64,000 bases of DNA from Croceivirga sp009797885 (GCA_045866215.1 AP035880.1:4898001-4962000), one strand, 5' to 3'; shown: positions 7,845 through 17,331, numbered from the stretch's first letter. Notes: generated from the sequence alone by a model not told the origin. A program made the numbers and translations.

Positions 7845-8552
7845 CTATTCCTTTCTGGTAAAGGGTACAAATCGCACAGGCATCAATTTCCTGGTCTTTA
7901 TTCGACCTTTCTTTTTTTGGACCAAGACTAAATCGCGGATGCCGTTATGCGGCCCTACCGGTATGACCATTCGCCCCCCTTCTTTTAATTGTTGCAAGAG
8001 TGGTTCCGGGATTTCTTCGGCACCGGCAGTCACCATAATGGCATCAAAAGGGGCATGGGCTTTCCAACCATGGTAGCCATCACCTATTTTTACCGTAATA
8101 TTCGTATACCCCAATTCATCCAAAAGCTCTTTTGCCCGTAACCCCAGCGGTTCAACGATTTCCACGGTATAAACGGAATCCACAATTTCCGCCAACACCG
8201 CGGCCTGGTAGCCCGATCCCGTGCCAATTTCAAGGACCTTGTCCTTTTTCCCAAGATGAAGGGATTGGGTCATAAAAGCAACCATATACGGCTGTGAAAT
8301 GGTCTGCTTGTGTCCTATGGGCAATGGACGGTCGGAATAAGCAAACAACTGCTGGTCCTTGGGCACAAAATGGTGCCTGGGTACCTGGAGCATGGCGTCC
8401 AGGGTATTACGGTCGTAGATGTCCCTTCCCTCCAATTGTAGTTTTACCATGGCCTTCCTCATGGAAACGAAATCCAGTTCCTGGGCAAAAGCGGTCCAAG
8501 TGATACCAAAGACCATAAGTAATGCCCAAACTTTTTGATTGTTGTTTCCCAT
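7845..8552 (-). CDS. pcm: protein-L-isoaspartate O-methyltransferase, exported form
   Basis: Repairs isoaspartyl residues in aged proteins by S-adenosylmethionine-dependent methylation. The 235-residue protein has an N-terminal signal peptide (VWALLMVFGITWTAFAQ), then the PIMT fold: RHHFVPKDQQLFAYSD, the substrate-binding region LPIGHKQTISQPYMVAFM, and SAM motif I VLEIGTGSGYQAAVLAEI, ending in the usual beta strands (RMVIPVGPHNG). The signal peptide suggests periplasmic repair, as in several Bacteroidota homologues. Convergent with the gene at 7221 and divergent from the MscS channel gene. Confidence 0.92.
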   Translation of the reverse strand: MGNNNQKVWALLMVFGITWTAFAQELDFVSMRKAMVKLQLEGRDIYDRNTLDAMLQVPRHHFVPKDQQLFAYSDRPLPIGHKQTISQPYMVAFMTQSLHLGKKDKVLEIGTGSGYQAAVLAEIVDSVYTVEIVEPLGLRAKELLDELGYTNITVKIGDGYHGWKAHAPFDAIMVTAGAEEIPEPLLQQLKEGGRMVIPVGPHNGIRDLVLVQKKKGRIKTRKLMPVRFVPFTRKE

Positions 8553-8627
8553 CCTGAGTACTTTAAATTACGAAATTTTTAAGGAACTGAACTGTCGGTT
8601 ATCATTTCGTCAAAGCCCTAAAATCAA

Positions 8628-8635
8628 TAATTTTG
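8628..8635 (+). promoter_or_regulatory. possible Bacteroidota -7 element of the MscS gene
   Basis: TAATTTTG matches TAnnTTTG, 19 bp before the ATG at 8655, in the divergent gap between pcm and the channel gene. No clear -33 TTG at the expected distance. Confidence 0.35.
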
Positions 8636-8654
8636 CACTTTTAAAAAAAACGTC

Positions 8655-9905
8655 ATGGAGAAACGGTATTGGGGTCATTTTTTGCATGATATATTGGTGG
8701 ACAAAGGCGTTCCTGAAAATTGGGCCATCTACCTTAATGTCATTATCCTGCTTGTTTTGGGAATCGTTTTGGTTTTTTTGGTGGATTTCGTCATATGGAA
8801 AATCCTAAGAAAGTTCTCCGCAGCTATGGCCAAACGGACCAAAACCAATTTTGACAATTTTGCGGTCACCAATAGACTGCCCCGCTTTTTGGCCCATATT
8901 TTTCCTCTACTGCTCGCCCTGGAACTTGCCCCAATGGTGTTCTACGACTTTCAGTATGCCGAAAACATTGCTTTTAAGGTGTTGAATATTTTGGGCGTGC
9001 TTTTGGCCTTACGGATTGCCAGGAGCTTTTTCCAAACCGTTAGGGACTATCTTAAGACCCTTCCAAGGTTTAAGGACAAACCCATTGACAGTTATATACA
9101 GGTGTTCATGTTTTTTGCCTGGGCAGCGGGTATCATGACCATTTTGGCCATCGTCACCGGTACCGACATTTGGAAATTCCTGACCGGTCTTGGCGCGGCT
9201 TCGGCCATTTTACTTTTGATTTTTAGGGATACCATTTTGGGTTTTGTGGCCAGTATTCAGGTCTCTATCAATGATATGGTACGTATTGGGGATTGGATCA
9301 CATTTGAGAAATACGGTGCCGATGGGGATGTGATTGAAATCAATCTGGCTACCGTAAAAGTCCAAAACTTCGATAAGACCATTACCACCATCCCTACCTA
9401 TGCCTTGATATCCGATAGCTTTAAAAACTGGAGGGGAATGCAATCCTCTGGGGGAAGGCGTATCAAAAGGGCGGTAATCCTTAAGCAGCAAAGTATTCGG
9501 TTCCTTACTCCGGATACCATCGAGGAACTCAAACAAATTGAACTCATTAGGGACTATTTGGATGATAGGCAAAGAAAGATCGACCTCTCCAATGAAGAAA
9601 AGGGAGTGGACAAGTCCGTATTGCTCAACGGTCGTAATATGACCAATTTGGGGGTTTTTAGAAAGTATATCGAAAGTTACCTGGAGTCCCATTCGGCCAT
9701 TAATGACGATATGATTTTAATGACCCGGCAGTTGGAGCCGACCAGCCAAGGCATCCCATTGGAAATCTATGCCTTTAGCAGCGATAAAAGATGGCAGAAC
9801 TACGAGTACATTATGGCCGATATTTTTGACCATGTACTCGCAGCAGTGCCCTACTTTAATTTGGAAGTCTTTGAGCTTCCCACAGCCCTTAAAACTAGTT
9901 CTTAA
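8655..9905 (+). CDS. mechanosensitive ion channel, MscS family
   Basis: 416 residues. Inner-membrane channel relieving turgor after osmotic downshock. Transmembrane helices lie near residues 22-48, 85-105, 110-125 and 150-170; the pore-lining region and MscS beta domain follow: GLGAASAILLLIFRDTILGF, VRIGDWITFEKYGADGDVIE and TVKVQNFDKTITTIPTYALI. The C-terminal part (residues 260-416) is a longer soluble domain, as in YbdG-like members. Its last 11 bp overlap the convergent gene that follows. Confidence 0.9.
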   Translation: MEKRYWGHFLHDILVDKGVPENWAIYLNVIILLVLGIVLVFLVDFVIWKILRKFSAAMAKRTKTNFDNFAVTNRLPRFLAHIFPLLLALELAPMVFYDFQYAENIAFKVLNILGVLLALRIARSFFQTVRDYLKTLPRFKDKPIDSYIQVFMFFAWAAGIMTILAIVTGTDIWKFLTGLGAASAILLLIFRDTILGFVASIQVSINDMVRIGDWITFEKYGADGDVIEINLATVKVQNFDKTITTIPTYALISDSFKNWRGMQSSGGRRIKRAVILKQQSIRFLTPDTIEELKQIELIRDYLDDRQRKIDLSNEEKGVDKSVLLNGRNMTNLGVFRKYIESYLESHSAINDDMILMTRQLEPTSQGIPLEIYAFSSDKRWQNYEYIMADIFDHVLAAVPYFNLEVFELPTALKTSS

Positions 9906-12900
9906 GCAAGCCTTGCCCTTCTATCCAGGGAGCACCGGCTGCCTTTAACTCGGCCTCCAGGCCTGGCAATGTGGTCTCTACCACTCGGGCCAATTCCGTC
10001 TTTACGGTTTGCAATTGTTGTTTTGCCCTGTTGAATGCCTTTAAATGGTTGCCCGTAGGGCCGTAGGTGTTGCCCAGGGCCACAAAACCAACAAAGGATC
10101 CATTGCCTGGTGAAGGTGGGTTCCGTTCCCCAATTTCATTTTTGGCGGGATTACCGTTCATAGTTTCATCAATGGACTGTAGGCTCTTTTTGGCTGCATT
10201 GATCCGGGCAAACAAATCGTTACTAGGCGTTTTTGCCTGGGCATGCGCCCGTTTCATGGCATCTACCTTTTCCATTCCTTTTTTTAGTGCCGTGTTGGTT
10301 GCCATTAAATCCTGCTGGAAGTTTTGGAACGATTGACGGAACGCATCGATTTCCTCGGTGGGTTTGGCCGGCAGTGCCCCTTCACGAAGGCGTTGTACTG
10401 CTATGGAAATGGGGCCGGCAACTTTGGTCATCATCCCGTTTTCCCTTTTGTACAACTCGGCGGAATAAGTGCCTGGGGTCGCCATGTATGGAGAACCGAA
10501 AAAACCATCTTCCTCACTGGGTTTAGGGGCTTTTAAGGGAATACCGCTCCTACTGGCATAGGTCAAATCCCAATTCACACGATTGAACCCCTTTTTATTG
10601 GTACCGTTTACCCTATTGACAATCGTTCCCGCGGCATCTTTGATAAGGAACACATAACCCGGTTTTTCTTGGTTCTTTTCTTCTGCCAGGGCATCCCAGC
10701 CCGCAAACGGAATGGATTTGTTGTCCTTGTTGAGTTCCTTTTCCTTTTTGGTACGGACATCTTTTAAGGTACTCAACTTTTCAGGCAAATAATAGGTAAG
10801 GATGGCTCCAAAAGCAGGATTCTTGGCTTTGTACATATTGTCCCCCTGGGCATAAACCCCATTCTTGGGAACATACCAGTAAGCCGTTCTGGTATCAAAC
10901 AGTTGTACTTCGTTGGATTTTGAGGCCTCATAATCACGTAAAGGGCCAATATCATCCAGAACAAAGAAACCACGACCGAAGGAAGCCGCCGCTATATCGT
11001 CTTCCCTACGTTGAATGGTAATGTCCCGGAATGAAATGGTGGGCAAACCTCCCTTGAGTTGTGTCCACGTACCCCCGCCGTTCTTGGTAAAGTAAATACC
11101 AAATTCCGTAGCGGCAAAAAGTAAACTTTTATCCACATGGTCCTGTACAATCCTCCAGGTCAACAGTCGTTTGGGAAGGTTTCCGTTCATCATGGTCCAG
11201 CTTCGCCCCTTATCGGTACTCTTTAAAAGATAGGGTTTAAAATCGCCTTCCTTGTGGTTGTCCAAGACCAAATACACTGTATTGGCATCGTACAAATCGG
11301 CACGCACATCATTGACAAATGCCCTGTTGGGCACTCCTTTGATGCTGCCCAACATAATTTTACGCCAATTGCTTCCCCCATCTTCCGAAACTTGAAGGAT
11401 ACCATCGTCGGTTCCCGCATACAAAAGGCCTTCTTGGACAGGTGATTCGGACAATGAGGTAATGGTATTATATACACTCATCGCCCCAACATCCCAAGGA
11501 TTGTCCCAACTTTGCTGTTTTCCTAAAATGGGCAATTCAATACGTTCCTCATTTCGGGTAAGATCTCCGGAAATGGTGGTCCAATCATCTCCCCTATTTT
11601 CGGACCTCCATACCCTGTAGGAGGCAAAATACAAACGGGTAGGCTTATGTGGACTCACCAAAATGGGGGCATCCCAATTAAATCGTTCATGGGGATCGCC
11701 CGCGGCCGGTTGTGGTTGTATAAAGACCGTCTCTCCCGTGGTTTGGTCAATTCGCCACAGCCAACCTTGCTGGAATTCACCGTAGGTAATGTCCGGATTC
11801 CCCGGTTCCGTTGCTGATTGGTGTCCGTCTGCGCCCAATGTTATCCACCAATCCTGGTTTAAGATACCATCTTCCCTTATGGTTCGGGACGGTCCACCAT
11901 GGGAACCATTGTCCTGTGTACCCCCATAAAGATTATAGAAAGGTGTGGAATCGTCCACTGCAACTTTGTAGTATTGAATTATGGGAAGGTTTGAAAAATA
12001 ACGCCAGGTCTTGGTGAGGTCATAGGATTCATACAACCCACCGTCCGTACCAAAAAGCACGTAGTCCGGATCATCCTTTTTAAAGGCCATGGCATGACTG
12101 TCCACGTGTTTGTTTTTTTCGTTCATGGTAACAAAGGTTTTACCATGGTCATCGGAAACTTGAACGTAATTGTTCATGAGATACAACCTTCCTTTTTGAT
12201 GTGGGGAAGCATACAACTCTTGATAATAGTGCGGGCCCGTTCCCCCGGAGACCGTATTGGACTGTTTGCTCCAGGATGCACCACCATTGTTGGAAATGAA
12301 GATGCCCCCTTTTTTTCTATCCAATTCAATGGCGGCATAAATGGTATTGCTGTCAAAAGGAGAAATCGCCAGACCAATTTTCCCTAAGTTGGATTTTGGA
12401 ATGCCATTGTCCAGTTTTGTCCAGGTTTTTCCACCATCGGTGGACTTATGAAGGCCCGATCCCGGTCCTCCCCCCATATAGGCGGCAACGGTCCTATGCC
12501 TGTCCCAGGTGGCCGCATACAGTACATTGGGGTCGGAAGCGTCCATAACAATATCGGTCACACCGGTCCATTCATCATTTCCCAGGGTCCTGGTCCAGGT
12601 GGCTCCTCCATCTTCGGACCGATAAAAACCACGTTCCCCGCCCTTGCTCCAAAGCGGTCCTTGAACGGCAACATAGAGTATTTGGGAATTATCGGGATGG
12701 ACAATAATCCTTGAAATGTGCTCTGATTTCTTGAGCCCCATATTCTTCCAACTCTTTCCTTCGTTATGGCTCACATAGATGCCATCCCCAAAACCAACAT
12801 GGCGACCTCCGACATTCTCGCCGGTACCCACCCAAATGGTACTGGGGTCATTAGGATCTAGGGTAATACAGCCTATGGAATAACTGGATTCCCCATCAAA

Positions 12901-13155
12901 AACGGGTTTGAACGTGGTTCCTGAATTGGTGGTTTTCCAAACCCCACCGGAACCTACTGCAATGTACCAGGTACTTTCATTTTCTGGGTGGATGGCAATA
13001 TCCGCTATTCGACCCGAGGTCAGGGCAGGTCCAATGTTCCTGAACTCAAGCCCTTTGTAGATATCATCCTTTTTTTCTTCTTCCTGGCCAAAGGCAAAAG
13101 GGATAAACAGTAGGAAAGATAGGGACAGTAATGAAGCGATGCGTTGTATGATCAT
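9895..13155 (-). CDS. exported Asp-box (BNR/sortilin-like) beta-propeller protein
   Basis: 1086 residues with a signal peptide (SLLSLSFLLFIPFAFGQ). About ten Asp-box motifs of the form S-x-D-x-G-x-x-W (RSEDGGATW, KSTDGGKTW, SNNGGASW, RSENRGDDW, SEDGGSNW, KSTDKGRSW, TKNGGGTW) show one or two large beta-propellers of the sialidase/VPS10 superfold across residues 35-740. The last 300 residues hold a beta domain and a helical region. Such proteins are common in Flavobacteriia and often labelled glycosyl hydrolase, but I see no catalytic residues that justify an enzymatic name. Probably a surface or periplasmic binding protein or peptidase accessory. Confidence 0.85.
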   Translation of the reverse strand: MIIQRIASLLSLSFLLFIPFAFGQEEEKKDDIYKGLEFRNIGPALTSGRIADIAIHPENESTWYIAVGSGGVWKTTNSGTTFKPVFDGESSYSIGCITLDPNDPSTIWVGTGENVGGRHVGFGDGIYVSHNEGKSWKNMGLKKSEHISRIIVHPDNSQILYVAVQGPLWSKGGERGFYRSEDGGATWTRTLGNDEWTGVTDIVMDASDPNVLYAATWDRHRTVAAYMGGGPGSGLHKSTDGGKTWTKLDNGIPKSNLGKIGLAISPFDSNTIYAAIELDRKKGGIFISNNGGASWSKQSNTVSGGTGPHYYQELYASPHQKGRLYLMNNYVQVSDDHGKTFVTMNEKNKHVDSHAMAFKKDDPDYVLFGTDGGLYESYDLTKTWRYFSNLPIIQYYKVAVDDSTPFYNLYGGTQDNGSHGGPSRTIREDGILNQDWWITLGADGHQSATEPGNPDITYGEFQQGWLWRIDQTTGETVFIQPQPAAGDPHERFNWDAPILVSPHKPTRLYFASYRVWRSENRGDDWTTISGDLTRNEERIELPILGKQQSWDNPWDVGAMSVYNTITSLSESPVQEGLLYAGTDDGILQVSEDGGSNWRKIMLGSIKGVPNRAFVNDVRADLYDANTVYLVLDNHKEGDFKPYLLKSTDKGRSWTMMNGNLPKRLLTWRIVQDHVDKSLLFAATEFGIYFTKNGGGTWTQLKGGLPTISFRDITIQRREDDIAAASFGRGFFVLDDIGPLRDYEASKSNEVQLFDTRTAYWYVPKNGVYAQGDNMYKAKNPAFGAILTYYLPEKLSTLKDVRTKKEKELNKDNKSIPFAGWDALAEEKNQEKPGYVFLIKDAAGTIVNRVNGTNKKGFNRVNWDLTYASRSGIPLKAPKPSEEDGFFGSPYMATPGTYSAELYKRENGMMTKVAGPISIAVQRLREGALPAKPTEEIDAFRQSFQNFQQDLMATNTALKKGMEKVDAMKRAHAQAKTPSNDLFARINAAKKSLQSIDETMNGNPAKNEIGERNPPSPGNGSFVGFVALGNTYGPTGNHLKAFNRAKQQLQTVKTELARVVETTLPGLEAELKAAGAPWIEGQGLLKN

Positions 13156-13237
13156 TGAAATACAATTTTGGTTAATCAGTCCCGTAAGATAACCAAATTC
13201 CTACTTATACAAGAGGATTGTCCGCCCAATATTAAAT

Positions 13238-13263
13238 GAAAAAAGCCCCAGAACGGGGCTTTG
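13238..13263 (-). terminator. Rho-independent terminator of the lipoprotein gene at 13284
   Basis: On the minus strand AAAGCCCC-GTTC-TGGGGCTTTTTT: a strong 7-8 bp stem with a 4-base loop and T tract, 20 bp after the stop of the gene at 13284. The A run on the other side could let it work weakly in the opposite direction. Confidence 0.85.
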
Positions 13264-13283
13264 TATTTTAAGTAATGGAATTG

Positions 13284-14051
13284 TTACAATGTTATGTTTT
13301 GAGTAGCCCCATTAGGATAGGTCAATACGGCTTGGTCATCACATGTTCCGTCGCCAAAATCCACATCCACGGCCAATCCATTCTTACTTACGTTCATGGT
13401 TCCTTGGGTCCAGTATTCACAAATAAAGTTTGTGGACACGTTTCCGGAGATGGTATAGGTATCCCCGTCTATTTGGACCGTCCAATTGCCCGAAAGGTTC
13501 CAAAGGGTATCCTGTCCTTCTTCAAAGACCACCGCAAAGGTTTTTGTACCGTTCTCGGAAATGGTTTCCCCATCTTCAAATTCCAGGGAAATGTTACTGG
13601 TTATACTGAATGAAAGCGAATTGGCTTCTTCCGAACCGGTCAATGTAAACGTCCGTGTCCCGTTCACTTTTATGGTTCCCACAAAGAAATCCTCAAAGGT
13701 AGCCGTGTAGGTAGCGGATGATTCCCCTATTCCATAGGTAATATTAAGTGTACCATTGACATTTTCGGTCTCGTTTAACGCACAATTGTTGAATGTGGCC
13801 ACAAACCCATTTTCCAAATACTCCACACTAGAACAGTCATTGGAAAACTCTTTGCTGGTAGCACCATTGTCAAAATAGAAGTCGGACAAAATCTCATCTA
13901 CGGAACTGGTAACCTCATCCGTTTCCAGAATGGTTTGTACTTCGGTTTGGGTAAGTTCCCCTTCAATGGTTTGATTGTCGTCGGCATCATCACTACAGGA
14001 AAGCAGGAATACAAAAGCGGACAAACAGGCAAATAGACTTATTTTTTTCAT
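13284..14051 (-). CDS. lipoprotein, hypothetical
   Basis: 255 residues starting with a lipoprotein signal, SLFACLSAFVFLLSCSDDAD, with the lipid-bearing cysteine followed by Asp/Ser. The mature part is beta-rich, full of Thr, Asn and Asp, with regularly spaced strands (GTLNITYGIGESSATYTATF, GTRTFTLTGSEEANSLSFSI) and several cysteines. No known domain recognised. It has its own terminator and no evident operon partner. Confidence 0.8.
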   Translation of the reverse strand: MKKISLFACLSAFVFLLSCSDDADDNQTIEGELTQTEVQTILETDEVTSSVDEILSDFYFDNGATSKEFSNDCSSVEYLENGFVATFNNCALNETENVNGTLNITYGIGESSATYTATFEDFFVGTIKVNGTRTFTLTGSEEANSLSFSITSNISLEFEDGETISENGTKTFAVVFEEGQDTLWNLSGNWTVQIDGDTYTISGNVSTNFICEYWTQGTMNVSKNGLAVDVDFGDGTCDDQAVLTYPNGATQNITL

Positions 14052-14139
14052 ATCAACTTAAGTTTTGGTTGTTGGCAAAACGCGGTTGTAGCTGCTTTAG
14101 TACAAGGAATTGGAATAAATCGATAAAAAGCAGGGAATA

Positions 14140-14556
14140 TTAACGGTCTTTGGTCCGATACACAAATTTGAGTCCGCTCCAATCCTCATCAATCGCGGCA
14201 ACTTTCACATCTACCAACCCTATGTTGAGGAGACATTCCCGAATTGGGTCACGTTTTAAATCTGTGGGTATGGAGGAACTTCCTTTGGGCCAACTTATCC
14301 ATAAAATCCCTGTTTTTTTTAGGTACGTTTTGCACGCTAAGGCATTATTTTCCAAGGTTTCCATCGTTGTACAAAAGAGATGGATAAAATCAATGGAATT
14401 CTCAGTGGGTGTAGGGATTTCTTGAATGCCTTCCGGGAGGGTAGCGAAAAGCTTCCAATAGTGGCTGGGTGGATTTTTGAGATAAACGCAATATCCAGGT
14501 TTCAATCCCAGTTTTTTGACCAGTGGAGTGCCCGAATATCCTTGAGGAAGGTTCAT
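14140..14556 (-). CDS. DUF3052 family protein
   Basis: 138 residues matching the DUF3052 pattern: GYSGTPLVKKLGLKPG at the start, then an alpha/beta core (IDFIHLFCTTMETLENN, ILWISWPKGSSSIPTDLKRD) and a C-terminal GLVDVKVAAIDEDWSGLKFV. Members are small cytoplasmic proteins of unknown function. Its start overlaps the upstream gene's stop by ATGA, so the two are co-translated. Confidence 0.85.
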   Translation of the reverse strand: MNLPQGYSGTPLVKKLGLKPGYCVYLKNPPSHYWKLFATLPEGIQEIPTPTENSIDFIHLFCTTMETLENNALACKTYLKKTGILWISWPKGSSSIPTDLKRDPIRECLLNIGLVDVKVAAIDEDWSGLKFVYRTKDR

Positions 14557-15095
14557 TCTTCAATCTCTTGTGGAATCTCTTCCTGGGAAGAGATCAACCA
14601 TTTGTCGTTATATATGGAGCGATAGGTTATTTCGAAATTGAACCCCCTTTTTTGATAATCCGTAATCAGGCCTGAAAAAATATCAAAATCCTTCCTATTG
14701 GCCCCAACCGCCAGCATAACCGCCTTACCACCGGCCGGAATGGCCTTGCCGCGGTAGATACTTGACCAATTCAAAATCTCAATACTATCCATTTCCTGTA
14801 CATTCTCCCTAAAAAAGGTATAGAAATCCTTGGCATACTTGGTCCCTTCCATTTCCAATTGGATATCCTCAATAATTGCAGGTCCCACACCGTGGTTGAC
14901 CAAGGCAATCTGCATATAGTGCTCGCTGTTGTTTGTACTGCTTTCCACCATAAGATAGGGCAAGGCGGAAAGCCTGCTCTGTTTGTCCATGATATTGGTC
15001 TGGCGGACAAAAATGATGAGCGTGACCAAGCTGATCAACATGGCCGTTAATCCAAAAATCTTATCGGAAGTGAAAAAAGATTTTTTTCTTGCCAT
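14553..15095 (-). CDS. membrane-anchored hypothetical protein
   Basis: 180 residues. One N-terminal transmembrane helix (IFGLTAMLISLVTLIIFVRQ, about residues 13-32) anchors a beta-rich extracytoplasmic domain, with MQIALVNHGVGPAIIEDIQL typical of an Ig-like fold found in many uncharacterised anchored proteins. Ends in an acidic tail overlapping the DUF3052 gene. Confidence 0.75.
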   Translation of the reverse strand: MARKKSFFTSDKIFGLTAMLISLVTLIIFVRQTNIMDKQSRLSALPYLMVESSTNNSEHYMQIALVNHGVGPAIIEDIQLEMEGTKYAKDFYTFFRENVQEMDSIEILNWSSIYRGKAIPAGGKAVMLAVGANRKDFDIFSGLITDYQKRGFNFEITYRSIYNDKWLISSQEEIPQEIEE

Positions 15096-15131
15096 TAGGG
15101 TATTTTTAGGGAAAAATACAAAGTTTTGAGG

Positions 15132-16220
15132 TTAATCGACCTCCCTTTTCGTTTGAACGTAGGCATAAAGATTATCCATGGCATTGTTCAAGTTCTTCTT
15201 GAAAAGGCGCTTCGCTATCAGAAGGATGAGTAGTTTCTTGAATGGCGATTTTGCTTCCCAGAACAGTTCCAGTTCCAATTTACATGAGTTTTTGGAGGTG
15301 GGTGTTACGATAAAAAACTGATATAAGGTATCAAAAGGAGGGGTATCCGTGGTCAGTTCCCCGTAGACGGACTGGTTTTTTTCCACCGGTTTTTTTATGG
15401 CCGTGAAATTGAGGTTTTTCCCGTTGATAACACAGACATGTTCCGTACCTAAACGGGTGACTTCATTGGAATTGTATTCAAATCGGTCTACGCCCTTTGC
15501 CCATTCCGAACGGCGGGTATAATTGGTCAAATACTCCAGCAAGGTTGCCACATTGACCGGAAAATTCCTGGTTTCGGTCAAATTGGGCGGCCGATTGAAC
15601 TCCACTTCCTTGGCCGTGGGCACTTCATTGAGTTGCAATTGATCGGCATCAATTAGGGAATAGAGGTATTCCACTTCCGCATTATCATAGGTGTCGGAAC
15701 TTTTCCGAAATCGGAAAATCTTACTCGAATAATATTTGGACAACTGAATTTCCAGGGCCAGCGCACTGCTGATCAATACATAATTGGAGCTGTCTACGGA
15801 GTTTTTCAATAATCTATGTGCTTCAATGACCTGCTGTCCAAAAGGTTTTCGGTTGCCCTGAACCTCAATGTGTTGCAACTCCCCAGCATGTGCAATTATT
15901 TTTAATTCAAGATTGGGGGCCGTGGCGCAGGCATTGCACGGACAGATCCTATTCTCCTCCAAAAGTTTCAAATGGCTGTGGAAGGCGGTAAACATGGTCT
16001 CAATCTGGGCAAGAAGCCGTTCCTGGGAAGGAATTTCGCCGTCCTTATAGAAGAACAGCGCATCCCCTTCAATTTCCGCTAAATGTAAATTTTCCGTGTT
16101 CGCCGCAATCAAAATTTCCAATAACTCGGAAATCACATGCTGGCTATGCTCCACCTCCGTGGTCTGTATGAACTTGGTATAGCCTGAAATATCGGGCAAA
16201 AACAACAGGGATTTGGCCAT
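15132..16220 (-). CDS. DUF2652 protein with nucleotide-cyclase-like and SRPBCC domains
   Basis: 362 residues. The N-terminal half starts LLFLPDISGYTKFIQTTEVEHS and continues AEIEGDALFFYKDGEIPS, a pattern related to class III nucleotide cyclases and typical of DUF2652; the first metal Asp (PDISGYT) and the EGDALF loop are present, but I cannot confirm cyclase activity. The C-terminal half (FPVNVATLLEYLTNYTRRSEWAKGVD) looks like an SRPBCC/START-type lipid-binding domain. A CxCxxC cluster near 15930 (CPCNACATAP) is unusual for a cyclase and could bind metal. Confidence 0.8.
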   Translation of the reverse strand: MAKSLLFLPDISGYTKFIQTTEVEHSQHVISELLEILIAANTENLHLAEIEGDALFFYKDGEIPSQERLLAQIETMFTAFHSHLKLLEENRICPCNACATAPNLELKIIAHAGELQHIEVQGNRKPFGQQVIEAHRLLKNSVDSSNYVLISSALALEIQLSKYYSSKIFRFRKSSDTYDNAEVEYLYSLIDADQLQLNEVPTAKEVEFNRPPNLTETRNFPVNVATLLEYLTNYTRRSEWAKGVDRFEYNSNEVTRLGTEHVCVINGKNLNFTAIKKPVEKNQSVYGELTTDTPPFDTLYQFFIVTPTSKNSCKLELELFWEAKSPFKKLLILLIAKRLFKKNLNNAMDNLYAYVQTKREVD

Positions 16221-16431
16221 TTTCTTTGGTTAGGGATCTTTTGTTTGGTCTTTAGGAATGGGGATAGGTTACATTGAAAAGTGTTAAACCCTATGTTAAC
16301 TCCTCCCTTTTGTATCCAATATTTTTTTGAAGCTCGGGGGAGCTACCAATAAAATTCGAACCTTCATCGTTATCTCAACATTGTATTTGACCTTTAAATA
16401 TAAGGCATTAAACGAATAATAGCGGGAGATA

Positions 16432-16445
16432 AATCGTATACGATT
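16432..16445. promoter_or_regulatory. palindromic operator in front of the GntR regulator
   Basis: AATCGTATACGATT is a perfect 14-bp palindrome centred on GTATAC, 11 bp before the regulator's ATG. FCD-type GntR regulators commonly bind ATnGTATACnAT-like sites, so autoregulation is likely. Confidence 0.65.
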
Positions 16446-16456
16446 ATTTTTACAGT

Positions 16457-17134
16457 ATGTCCAAACCAACAATTTTAAGGGATTCCGTTAAGGATCACCT
16501 TTTGCATTTGATTCGACAGGGAGAAATTGAAATTGGCAAAACCATTAACCTTGCCGCGCTGTCAAGAACATTGAACATTAGCGTTACCCCAATCAGGGAG
16601 GCGTTGACACAACTGGAACAGTCCCGAATTTTGAAGGCAGTACCCAACCGCGGTTTTATTGTGCCCAAACTTTCCTTGACCGAGGCCGAAAACCTCTATC
16701 GAACCATTGCCGATCTTGAAGTATTGGCCGTTGAAGGGACCGTTTATGATGAACAGTTGGTGAAGGAATTGCGGAACGAACAATTGCATTTGCAGCAGAC
16801 ACATACGCCATCTGCCCGATTGGCCTCACGGGTGAATTTTCATCGAATTTTGATTAAAAACTGCCCGAATACCATTCTGACCGAGATTTTACATGACCTT
16901 GAATCCCGAGTCCTTTTTTACGAACAGATGTTTGTTCTTGATGCCTCGTTTTATGAGCATATAGACAACCAGAACGAAGCCATTATTCGTGCCATTGAAG
17001 AGGACAATGTACCTACGGCCGCTCTGATCTTGAATATGAACTGGATGACCGTATTGGAATATGTACAAAAACAGTTGGTCCTTCAGCAATCCACCAATTA
17101 TGAGGTCGTCTCACTTTCCGTGTTAAAACAATGA
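16457..17134 (+). CDS. GntR-family transcriptional regulator, FCD type
   Basis: 225 residues. An N-terminal winged HTH of the GntR type (residues 8-75: DHLLHLIRQGEIEIGKTINL, ISVTPIREALTQLEQSRIL, VPNRGFIVPKLS) is followed by a helical FCD ligand-binding domain (about 80-210) with NFHRILIKNCPN and HIDNQNEAIIRAIEEDN, supplying histidines that bind metal in this family. The ligand is unknown. It converges on the molybdenum-hydroxylase operon and is a plausible regulator of it, but no copy of its operator was seen in the operon's promoter region. Confidence 0.9.
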   Translation: MSKPTILRDSVKDHLLHLIRQGEIEIGKTINLAALSRTLNISVTPIREALTQLEQSRILKAVPNRGFIVPKLSLTEAENLYRTIADLEVLAVEGTVYDEQLVKELRNEQLHLQQTHTPSARLASRVNFHRILIKNCPNTILTEILHDLESRVLFYEQMFVLDASFYEHIDNQNEAIIRAIEEDNVPTAALILNMNWMTVLEYVQKQLVLQQSTNYEVVSLSVLKQ

Positions 17135-17160
17135 TTTTACAATCGCATCGTTAAAGGAAT

Positions 17161-17331
17161 ATGGAATTTCTTAACCCACAAATCGCAAAATTGGCCAAGG
17201 CCAAAAAGCGTTCACTGCTGCGCAAACAGATTTCATGCGGCATTTTTCAGGACGTAACCCCTTCGGACCTGAAAACAAAAAAACATGAGGAGGCTACTCT
17301 GGGAAAAGGGTCCTATCCAAATCAGGAATAA
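17161..17331 (+). CDS. small basic reading frame, doubtful
   Basis: 56 codons starting MEFLNPQIAKLAKAKKRSLL. Lysine/arginine-rich, no recognised motif, and its 3' end overlaps the end of the convergent amidohydrolase gene by 38 bp. It follows the GntR gene by 26 bp on the same strand. Listed because it fills the gap, but it may be chance. Confidence 0.22.
   Translation: MEFLNPQIAKLAKAKKRSLLRKQISCGIFQDVTPSDLKTKKHEEATLGKGSYPNQE

Noticed and set aside
9895..13155. Sialidase or glycosyl hydrolase function for the Asp-box protein
   Set aside because: Asp boxes only show the propeller fold; the arginine triad and the Tyr/Glu pair of sialidases were not found.
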